Origin: an uncultured Ureaplasma sp.
GTDB lineage: Bacteria > Bacillota_I > Bacilli_A > Mycoplasmatales > Mycoplasmoidaceae
Reading direction: 5' to 3'
Assembly: GCA_944322645.1 (NCBI GenBank)
Contig: CALUPI010000010.1
Coordinates: 1-39,493 of the forward strand
Length of the DNA: 39,493 nucleotides
Part shown: positions 31,686 to 39,493 of the stretch, piece by piece
Numbering within the stretch: the stretch's first letter is position 1
How the letters are laid out: each line of letters opens with the position of its first letter
The notes under the pieces: generated by a model
What the model saw: the letters and a program-made list of their open reading frames with translations, nothing else
Told to the model about the DNA's origin: nothing
The model's database searches: none
Made by a program: the position numbers and the translations under genes

Positions 31686-32763
31686 ATTTTGTCACACTTA
31701 CCCCTACTTCATTTAAAATTTTGACTTTTATATTTTTTACGCCCTTATTAATTGTTATCAATCCTAAACCAGAAATATCTAAATTATGTTTTTTATTTTC
31801 ATCTAATTGAAATTCAACTTCTTTATATTTATTAAATTTTTCTAAATATTTAATTGATTTAGGATTATTAAAAACAGTATTTCAATTTTTCTCAGCATTG
31901 ATAGTTTTCATTCTAGATATATTCAATTCCCTAGAGATATAGAATGTAAAAGTGGATTTTATTCCATCAATATAATCTATAGAACATAAACTTTCTATTT
32001 GTAATGTTTGTCCTGGATTAATAAAATAATTAATTGAATAAGAATTGCTAAAATTAATAATTTTTTTAACATTTGATGAACTAACATAATTTAATATATT
32101 TTTATTTTGAGGTAAACCAGGAGTATCAATTATTAAATTCTTACCCACTTTAATTTGCTTAAGTAAAATTGTAGTATTAATAAATGGGCTTACAGTCAAT
32201 TCTTGTTCTTGATTATTAAGTTTTAATAATTGATTAATTAAACTTGATTTTCCAACATTACTACAACCAACAAATAATGCTTTGAGCTTACGAATGTTAA
32301 CTTGAACTACCATTTTATTTATCTTTTTAATAGAACTTTTATTAAATGATGAAGCAAAAATTATTTTTGGATCATGATAACCAAATGATTCAATAGTTTT
32401 ATAAATCATACTTGCGGTTAATTCTGCGTTATATTGCCTTGGTAAACAATCCATTTTATTAACTATAAATATTAATTTATTTTGATATTCTAAAAAATTT
32501 CTTAAAACTGTATTATCTAAATCCATAACATCAACAACATGAAAAATATAAATTGATTTTGAATAATCTAGATTATTAATTTGATTAGTAATATCCTTAA
32601 TATTTAAATTAGAATTATCAATTTCAGAATAATTCTTCAATTTAAAACAACGAGTACAAAACTTAACATCATCAATTGATTTATTAACATATCCAATTGA
32701 ATTAATATCATTAGTTAAAAATGCACCACATCCTAAGCATTTTTTGTTATTACAAGATTTCAT
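31672..32763 (-). CDS. yqeH: Ribosome-assembly GTPase YqeH (circularly permuted)
   Basis: A 363-residue circularly permuted GTPase for 30S assembly. The N-terminal zinc motif CNNKKCLGCGAF...CTRCF is followed by G4 NKMD (about residue 101), G5-like SSFNKSSI, then G1 GCSNVGKSS (about 163) and G3 DTPGLPQ, the permuted order of the family. The C-terminus ends GVSVTKYAII. A Trp TGA lies in AEKNW. It starts 14 bases inside the end of yqeG; the ribosome site AAAGGTGGA is in the yqeG coding sequence. Confidence 0.93.
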
Positions 32764-33328
32764 ACAATTCTTCCACCTTTAATTCATCATTAGAATTGAT
32801 AAAGTTATTATTTTGCAAATACATATATATATATTTATCAATAAAACTAATTAATCAACCTTTTTTATTAGTACTTCCCACAAGTGGTAATGTTAATATT
32901 GATTTACATTTTAATCTATTAGCCATTCAAATATCAGTAATAACTTGATCACCAATAAAAATTACATCATCTAATTTCACATTATTTTTTCTAAAAAATT
33001 TTTTTATTTTAAATAATGTTGGCTTCATTGCACTATAAATATAACCATCAATTTCTAAATTTTTACAAAACTCTTTTACTCGTTTTTTTGAATTATTAGA
33101 AACAATTACAAACATCAGACCCTGATCTCGGATTTGCTTTATAAAATTAATAACTACCATGGTTGGTGTTTTTGTAAAATGTGGAACTAAAGTATTATCA
33201 AGATCACATATTACCATTTTAAAGCCTTGCAACTTTAAATTATTAATATGAATATCTTTAATACTTTCTACAAAAATACTTGGTTTAAAATATGTTAAAA
33301 GTCTAATTTTAGTAATATCTAAATTCAT
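32750..33328 (-). CDS. yqeG: HAD-family phosphatase YqeG
   Basis: A 192-residue HAD-IIIA phosphatase. The catalytic motif DLDNTLV is near residue 42, motif II VIVSNNSKKR, and motif III IFIGDQVITDIWMANR, the last reached through a TGA (Trp) codon. YqeG commonly accompanies yqeH and nadD-yqeK, as here; its substrate is unknown. It begins 6 bases after parC and overlaps yqeH by 14 bases. Confidence 0.9.
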
Positions 33329-33334
33329 ATATTA

Positions 33335-35839
33335 TTATTTTAACAATGATAATTGATCTTGAAAATCATTATCTTCATTGGATTCAAATTTTTTGGGTAA
33401 TATTTTTGCATTTTTTAGATCTTCGAAAAGTTCACCAGAATTTAAATAGTCATAAGATGCATTTATAATATTATTAACTTTTGGAACTTTATTGAATTTA
33501 TTTATTCCAAAATTTACAATATCACACGATATAAATTGATTGTTTTCATCCAAAACCGTTATAATTGAGTTTTTATTAACTAAAATAACATTAATTAACT
33601 TATCATTAGTGTTAGTTTTAATATGTAAAACACTTTTACCGGTACTACATCTGGATAAAACCTTAAATTCATTTAATGGAGATAAACGCATACCCGAATT
33701 TAAAACAAACAAGCAAAGCAAATCTAAAGTTAATGAAACATTTGCAGAAACCAAAAATTCATTTGGTTTTAACTTTATAGATTTAACCCCACTAGCTATT
33801 TTTGTTAATGTGGGTATTTCATCTGAACTAAATGCATAACCATTACCAACATTTGAAACTAATGAAACAAAATAAATATTAGAATTCTTAATTTGATTTA
33901 CAGAAATTATTTCATCATCATTTTTTAATTTAAATATAGAAGTGGACTTCATTGATTTTAAATTAATAAAATCATTAAATAATATTTTTTTATTAATACC
34001 TAATTTTGTAAATAATAATAAAGAATTATTTTCTAAATTATCACTATCAATAACATTAGCAAAAACCACTTTATCACTTGGATCAATAGTCATAAAATTG
34101 TTTATATGTTGACCCATTTCCTTCCATTTTCCATTTTCTAATTTAAAAATAGGTAAACATATTGCTTTTCCAAATTTTGTTACAAGCAATAAATATTGAT
34201 TAGAAAAACATTTTTTTGAAAAAAAGATAAAATCTAAAGGTTTAAACCCAATAGAAGATAATTCATTTGAATCATATACCTTTGGTGTAATTTTCTTGAT
34301 ATAACCATCATTTGAAACGAAAATTATATTTTCTTTTATATCAATCATTTCTTCTTCATTAATTTCTAATTTTTTAATATTTTCAGATATTTTTGTTTTT
34401 CTAGAATAACCATATAACTTACGATATTCAAATAAAACATTAATTAAATATTGTTCCTGCAGTTTTTGACTAGACAACAAATTCTTTAAATTATCAATTA
34501 TATTATGCAATTCTGCAGCTTCTGCCAATAATGTTCCAATATCTGTTTTTGATAATCTATATAAACGTAAAACAAGTATTGCTTCAGCTTGGTTTTCTGT
34601 AAAACCAAATCTACTAATTAGGTTAGATTTAGCATCATCCTTAGAATCACTTTTTCTAATTATACTGATAACTTCATCAATATTATTAATCGCAATTACT
34701 AATCCATCAACAATCTCTAATCTATTTAGATGTTTTTCTAAATCAAAAATAAATGTTTTTCTTTGGATGTCTAGTGCATGATTGATGTAATGCTTTAAAG
34801 CAGAAATTAAATCTAATAATACAGGCTTTCTATTAACAATAGCTACAAAATTAGTAGAATAACTAATTTGTAAGTGGGTATTTTTTAATAAATAATTAGT
34901 TATTTGTTCAATATTTTTTTCTTTCTTTATATCAATAACAATATTTATACCATTCTTATCAGATTCATCCCTTACCTCAACTATTCCGCTAATTTCTTCA
35001 TCAAAAATAATATCATTAATCTCTTTAATTATTGTTGATTTGGTTACATCAAATGGAATTTCTGTAATTATTAATTGATTATATTTTTTATCATCAAAAT
35101 TAATATTAAATTTTGAAGTTAATATAAATTTACCTTTACCAGTTTCAAATGAACCTTTAATTCCATCTTTTCCTTCTATAATTCCACCTGTTGGAAAATC
35201 AGGAGCTGGAATTATTTTCATAATTTCATCTAAAGTTGCATTTGGATGATCAATTAAATAAATAATTGCATTAAACACTTCTGTTGGATTATGAGGTGGA
35301 ATGTTTGTAGCATAACCTGCCGCAATTCCCACAGCACCATTAATTAATAAATTAGGTAATAAGGCAGGTAAAATTACCGGTTCCTTTTCAGAATCATCAA
35401 AATTAAATGTAAAATCAACAGTGTTTTTTTTAATATTTTCTAACATTAAATTAGAAACAGAAGATAATCTACATTCTGTATAACGCATAGCCGCAGGACT
35501 GTCACCATCAATTGAACCATTATTACCATGCATATCTAAAAGTGGTAAATTACTTTTTCATGATTGTGACATTCTAACCATAGATTCATAAATAGATGAA
35601 TCACCATGTGGATGATATTTACCAATAACTTCACCTACAGTTCTAGCAGATTTTTTATATGGTTTATCATTTGTTAATCCTAATTCATACATTGCATATA
35701 AAATTCTTCTTTGTACAGGTTTTAAACCATCTCTAGCATCTGGAATTGCTCTATCCTGTATTATATACTTAGCATATCTACCAAAACAATCACCAATAAT
35801 TATTGATAAGGGTTGATTTATAATTTTTTTATTTTCCAT
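33335..35839 (-). CDS. parC: Topoisomerase IV subunit A
   Basis: An 834-residue type IIA topoisomerase subunit. It starts with [20 protein letters not shown], then the [22 protein letters not shown] segment of the breakage domain and the active-site Tyr in [11 protein letters not shown] near residue 120 (the usual TEARLS/TEAKLS has Cys here). The C-terminal beta-pinwheel repeats are present but lack a clear GyrA box, which favours ParC over GyrA. It decatenates daughter chromosomes with ParE, whose gene is 11 bases upstream. ATG 35839 has AGGTG. Confidence 0.92.
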
Positions 35840-35850
35840 AATTCACCTAA

Positions 35851-37758
35851 TTATTCATCATATTCAAAATTAATATTCTCATCAATTCACTTTTTTCTAA
35901 CAGACACATCTTCACCCATTAAGGTATCTACTTGAATATCTGCAGCAATAATGTCCTCAATATCAATTCTTAATAACATTCTATTGTCAGGATTCATAGT
36001 TGTTTCTCATAATTGATCAGCATTCATTTCACCTAAACCTTTATAACGTTGAATTTCATAACTTTTAAATTCTTGTCTATATTCATTCAATTGTTCTTCT
36101 GATCAAGCATATTTAAATTTTGATGAATCTGATTTTTTAGAAATTTTATAAAGTGGTGGAATAGCAAGATAAATATGACCATGTTCAATTAATGGTCTCA
36201 TAAAACGATAGAACATTGTTAATAATAATGCCTGGATATGTGATCCATCCACATCAGCATCTGTCATAATTATTACTTTATTATATTTTAATTTTGAAAT
36301 ATCAAATTCCTTACCAATTCCAGTCCCTAAACAAGTTATGATAGTACCAATTTCTTCGTTTTTTAAAACATCACTTAATTTAGCTTTTTCAACATTTATT
36401 ACTTTACCTTTTAATGGTAAAATAGCTTGGTGTTTTTTATTTCTTCCTAATTTAGCTGAGCCACCAGCAGAATCTCCTTCAACTAAAAATAATTCATTTA
36501 AGTTTGCATCTTTTGATTGAGCAGGTGTTAGTTTAGAACTTAATATTTTTTCAGCTGTCTTTCCTTTTGTTTTTTTAATTGTATCTCTAGTTTTTTTAGC
36601 AGCTATTTTTGCATCTCTATTTGCAATAATTTGTTTGATAATAGAAAAACTTTCATTTTTATGACTATCTAATCAATAACTAATTTGTTCCTCTGATATT
36701 TTTTTAACTACATCAAGTGCTTCTGGTGTAAATAGTTTATTCTTAGTTTGACCTTCATAAGTAATTAATGATTCAGGTACACAAACTGAAATAATAGCAG
36801 TAATTCCTTCACGAATATCATCACCATCTAAATTTTTATCTTTTTCCTTTAATAATTTTCATTTTCTAGCATAATTATTAATAGCTAATGATAAACCTGT
36901 TTTAAATCCATTTTCATGTGATCCACCTTCAATTGTTTTAATTGAATTTGCAAAAGATACAATTATTTCATTTAAGTTATCAGTATATTGAAATGATACA
37001 CAAACTGAAATATTGTTAATATTACCATTATATGAAACAATAGGTGATAAAATTCTTTTTGAATGATTAATATATGCAACAAAATCAGCTAAATTATTTT
37101 TAGCTTCAAAAATATCTTTAGTATTGTTAATTTCATCTATAAAAATAATTTTCAAACCATTAAATAAAAAAGCACTTTCTTGTAATCTTTCTCTAATAAT
37201 TGAAGGATTAAATTGTAAATTGCCAAATATTGCAGGATCTGGATGAAATTTAATATAAGTACCTTTTTTATTAGTATTGCCAATTTCAACTAAATGTTGA
37301 ATTATTTCTCCACCATGTGCAAACTTTGCTTGATATATTTTATGATTTCTATATACTTCACACAATAATGAATCACTTAATGCATTAACAACAGATGATC
37401 CAACTCCATGTAAACCACCTGCAGTCTTATAAACTGTATCATCAAATTTACCACCAGCATGTAAAATAGTTAAAACTGTTTCCACACCACTTAGTTGTGT
37501 TGTTGAATTAATATCTATAGGGATGCCACGTCCATTATCTTGAATACTTATATAATTATTTTTTGACAATGTTACAATTATTTCAGAAGCAAAACCAGCC
37601 ATTACTTCATCAATTGAATTATCAACAATTTCTCATACTAAATGATGAAGTCCACGTATATCAGTAGAACCTATATACATTCCTGGACGCTTTCTAACAG
37701 CTTCTAACCCTTGTAATACTTTTATATTTTCAGCTTTATATTTATTTTCTATACTCAT
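35851..37758 (-). CDS. parE: Topoisomerase IV subunit B
   Basis: A 635-residue GHKL ATPase/TOPRIM subunit. The N-terminal segment [14 protein letters not shown] is followed by the ATP-site Asn in EIVDNSIDE and [35 protein letters not shown] (ATP lid), a TOPRIM domain with [14 protein letters not shown] (about residue 426) and [10 protein letters not shown] (about 497), and the terminal YDE. Its pairing with a ParC-type parC supports ParE over GyrB. Several Trp TGAs are used. The ATG is followed by [15 protein letters not shown]; no strong ribosome site is seen. Confidence 0.93.
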
Positions 37759-37843
37759 AATACTAATAATTTTATACTAACTAATATTAATTTTATAAAT
37801 AATTAAATAAATTACAGAATTATACTATAATTAATATTTAAAA
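37759..37843 (-). promoter_or_regulatory. Promoter region of parE
   Basis: On the minus strand the segment AATTATAGTATAATTCTG contains a good TATAAT about 60 bases before the parE ATG, inside a very A/T-rich leader. It starts right after the terminator-like hairpin at 37844-37882. A -35 at the ideal distance is not evident. Confidence 0.45.
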
Positions 37844-37896
37844 AAATAACAACCATTATAATTAATAAATAAGTTGTTATTTGAATATGGGTTTCT
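37844..37896. repeat. Terminator-like hairpin with conserved flank, second copy
   Basis: AAATAACAAC (37844-37853) and GTTGTTATTT (37873-37882) form a 10-bp stem followed on the minus strand by a T-run. It is flanked by TTGAATATGGGTTT. The same arms and flank are found in the APC permease terminator at 6717-6775. It stands as a second hairpin after that of the YbjQ-family gene. Confidence 0.6.
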
Positions 37897-37935
37897 TTAT
37901 TCAATTTAAAGTATTCCACTGGTAATTTAATAAAG

Positions 37936-37960
37936 AAACTACCAATTTTCATGGTAGTTT
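37936..37960 (-). terminator. Intrinsic terminator of the YbjQ-family gene
   Basis: AAACTACCA / TGGTAGTTT, 9 bp with a 7-base loop, begins 17 bases after the stop and is followed on the minus strand by TCTTTATT. The left arm can alternatively pair with 37891-37901. Confidence 0.65.
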
Positions 37961-37976
37961 TTTATTATATTTACTA

Positions 37977-38219
37977 TTAATTGATAAATTTAATTGCCGT
38001 TCCAATAACAGTTGTTGAATCTCTTGCGCTTGTATTTATTCTAATACCAATAACACCATCTGCACCCATTTCTGCAGCATCTGACACCATTTTATCAATA
38101 GCTTTTTGGGCTTCAGTTTTAGAAAAAATACTTACTGCACGGTTTCCAACAACAATTCCTAAGATTTGGTATTGACGGTTAGGAATATAATCGACTGTTG
38201 CTACTAAAATTTTTGACAT
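37977..38219 (-). CDS. YbjQ-family (heavy-metal-binding domain) protein
   Basis: An 80-residue protein of the YbjQ/UPF0145 family: YQILGIVVGNRAVSI, EAQKAIDKMVSDAAEMGADGVIGIR, and IGTAIKF at the end. It is somewhat shorter than the roughly 105 residues common in the family, but the core alpha-beta pattern is complete. Small oligomeric members are structurally known; the function is not settled. AAGGAG seven bases before ATG gives a firm start. It lies alone between the decayed lipoprotein gene and its terminator. Confidence 0.85.
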   Translation of the reverse strand: MSKILVATVDYIPNRQYQILGIVVGNRAVSIFSKTEAQKAIDKMVSDAAEMGADGVIGIRINTSARDSTTVIGTAIKFIN

Positions 38220-38304
38220 ATTATTTTCTCCTTTTTAAATTATTAATATTAATAATTATATAATTTAATTTCATTAGTATAATATATTTTACAAATATAT
38301 GAAA

Positions 38305-38963
38305 ATGAAAAGAAAAAAATATTTTTAATCTTATCATTATTTACCATAAGTCTTCCTTTAATTCCAATTTTGACATCATGTAGTAGTAAAAATAATGATG
38401 ATAAACCAAATAAAATTAATATATCTATCAAAAGTAATATTTTAAATAATACTTGTTTTCAAAATGATAATGTAGAATTAGAAATAATTACTAATATAGA
38501 TAATTTAGACAATTATCAAATTAAATGACTACCCATTTCCTAATTCATCAATAGTTACCTTTCCAACAAATAAGGTTGGAGAGTTTGATATTTATGTTTC
38601 TTTAGTTCAAAATGATATTAGAATTGCCCTATCAAGTTATAAATTAATTATTAAGGAATTAGTTATACCTGAATATAACTTAGCTTATTACTACTGATAA
38701 TGGTATTGAATTGGAAAAAATTGCATATTAGCAAATTGAATTGATTGTCAAGTTTATTATTGTGAACCATATGCTTCATATCAAAAAGGTAGTAATAAAC
38801 ATTTAAATGGAATTATTAGACGATTTTATAAAAAATGATTTGATTTTTCAACACTCATAGATTCCAATATTAATGATATGCAAAACTAAATTAATCATAT
38901 GAGTAGAGAAATTTTTAATTGAAAAAGTAGTAATGATTTATATGAATATGAAAATAAAATGTA
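38305..38963 (+). pseudogene. Decayed lipoprotein gene
   Basis: Starting at ATG 38305 (MKRKK), a frame break in the A7 tract at 38313-38319 must be corrected by one A to enter a signal peptide KIFLILSLFTISLPLIPILTSCSS, which has a lipobox-like TSCS. The mature part (NDDKPNKINISIKSN...) then stops at a TAA, and another frame continues with PNSSIVTFPTNKVGEFDIYVSLVQ, an Ig/PKD-like strand pattern. More in-frame stops follow at 38699 and 38887. The original product was most likely a surface lipoprotein of about 215 residues. At least three lesions make this a pseudogene. Confidence 0.7.
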
Positions 38964-38966
38964 AAA

Positions 38967-38992
38967 AAACTACCAATTAATAAATTGATAGC
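38967..38992 (-). terminator. Hairpin at the left edge of repeat copy 2
   Basis: CTACCAATT and AATTGATAG pair best on the minus strand (with a G-U pair) and are followed there by TTTTTTT. It may end leftward transcription coming out of the repeat, or act in either direction. Confidence 0.4.
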
Positions 38993-39099
38993 TTTATTTT
39001 GTCAAATGTGATATCACACTAATATTTTAGTATGATTAGGATTCTTATTATAATTTTTATACCACAATTCAAGGTACACTTGTTAATTGAATAAAGAAA
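38977..39099. repeat. Interspersed repeat, copy 2
   Basis: This matches 1-127, including the perfect palindrome TGTGATATCACA (39007-39018) and TATAAT (39049-39054). Overall identity by eye is about 80 per cent, with a 4-base deletion. It is followed 240 bases later by the start of a rightward gene. Confidence 0.85.
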
Positions 39100-39336
39100 A
39101 TTAACAACTATTGGATAATTTTTTTATTTTATCGTCCCAAACTTTAGAATGCTTACAAACATTTTAAAAATTGTATTATAGAAATATTTTGATAATTGTT
39201 GTCTAAAACATCTAATCTATAATATAGGGATTTAATTATTTCTAGTGTTGTATTTTTTAGTCTATAATTGAGCCAGATTTTATTAACATTAGAAAATTTT
39301 GAATTTTATTCATTATTTATTAATGAGGTAATAAAT
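39100..39336. other. Intergenic region, possible decayed coding remnant on the minus strand
   Basis: No intact gene is seen. On the minus strand a stretch at about 39150-39300 stays open for some 45 codons (KIWLNYRLKNTTLEIIKSLY, then YRLDVLDNN) without a credible start, then a frame shift would lead into KHSKVWDDKIKKLSN. It could be chance in A/T-rich DNA or a fragment of an old gene. The right end must hold the promoter of the gene starting at 39337. Confidence 0.3.
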
Positions 39337-39493
39337 ATGAAAAATCAAAATAAAAAATTTAAACATGTTCTAAGTGATTATGATGTTGAGTGAGTTGAAA
39401 TTCACAATTATGATTTATCTGCTAAATTAAAAGATAAAATAAAGATAGAAAAATCAAATAATATTGCAAAAGACAAGGAATCTAAAATGGCAA
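39337..39493 (+). CDS. Hypothetical protein, N-terminal part, cut by the window edge
   Basis: ATG 39337 is preceded by GAGGT at good spacing. The visible 52 codons give a hydrophilic, Lys-rich N-terminus (MKNQNKKFKHVLSDYDVEW, with W from TGA), without a signal peptide. The frame is open to the window end. No family can be named from this fragment. Confidence 0.6.

Noticed and set aside
33540-33839. Open frame of about 99 codons on the plus strand inside parC
   Set aside because: It is a shadow of the parC C-terminal domain in a low-stop region; no start signal or homologous motif.
38249-38431. 60-codon open frame on the minus strand
   Set aside because: It is opposite the signal peptide of the decayed lipoprotein gene, whose lipobox and basic start are better evidence for plus-strand coding.
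1-39099. The whole window as a composite transposon or integrated element bounded by the direct repeats
   Set aside because: Everything between the repeats is conserved housekeeping content with no integrase, transposase or phage genes.
1-39493. tRNA genes, rRNA genes or CRISPR arrays
   Set aside because: I saw no TTCRA loop with a clover-leaf context, no rRNA-like segment and no regularly spaced repeats when reading both strands, though a tRNA scan was not possible.

Overview
The window is very AT-rich, and most of its genes carry in-frame TGA codons where conserved proteins have tryptophan (for example ...VEWFNRLL at the end of S4). It therefore uses translation table 4 (TGA = Trp) and comes from a mollicute (Mycoplasmatota). 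No rRNA or tRNA gene was found, so the sequence alone does not place it beyond the Mycoplasmatales/Entomoplasmatales grade. Read with the standard code, most genes would look broken; the coordinates here are the re-joined ones.

Layout, left to right. 1-154: one copy of an interspersed repeat and a terminator. 155-6800: a small two-helix membrane protein, tex (+), a leftward membrane/lipid operon (alpha/beta hydrolase, glpF, Bax-inhibitor-1-like protein), a rightward pair (PGPGW-type membrane protein and rnhB), and a decayed tandem RidA gene. 6778-8646: an APC amino-acid permease. 8798-12631: lon with a near-perfect CIRCE operator, then trigger factor. 12684-14967: a DUF3196 protein, a DUF402 protein, infA and rpsD. 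15161-19809: dnaB-dnaI-argS and an unrecognised protein, transcribed leftward. 19810-20141: an AT-rich intergenic region with three DnaA-box-like 9-mers. 20142-29608: a tightly packed leftward cluster, lepA-yqaJ-type nuclease-thiI-nrnA-dnaE-5'-3' exonuclease-mutM. 29683-37758: a second small membrane protein, mtnN, nadD-yqeK fusion, yqeH, yqeG, parC and parE. 37977-38219: a YbjQ-family protein. 38305-39493: a decayed lipoprotein gene, the second copy of the repeat, and the start of an unknown rightward gene cut by the window edge.

The genes fit three themes. The first is chromosome replication, repair and topology (dnaB, dnaI, dnaE, 5'-3' exonuclease, mutM, parE/parC, rnhB, YqaJ-type nuclease). 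The second is translation, ribosome assembly and NAD/RNA housekeeping (rpsD, infA, argS, lepA, thiI, yqeH, yqeG, nadD-yqeK, nrnA, tex). The third is protein quality control (lon, tig). Many neighbours overlap by 1, 8, 11 or 14 bases, which suggests translational coupling. The ends of the window and the RidA and lipoprotein loci look like the only decaying or mobile parts.

No new multi-gene system was recognised. The best leads are the long direct repeat with its palindrome, three one-base frame breaks in A-tracts near gene starts, the DnaA-box cluster before dnaB, the infA gene linked to rpsD, and terminator hairpins reused at distant loci.
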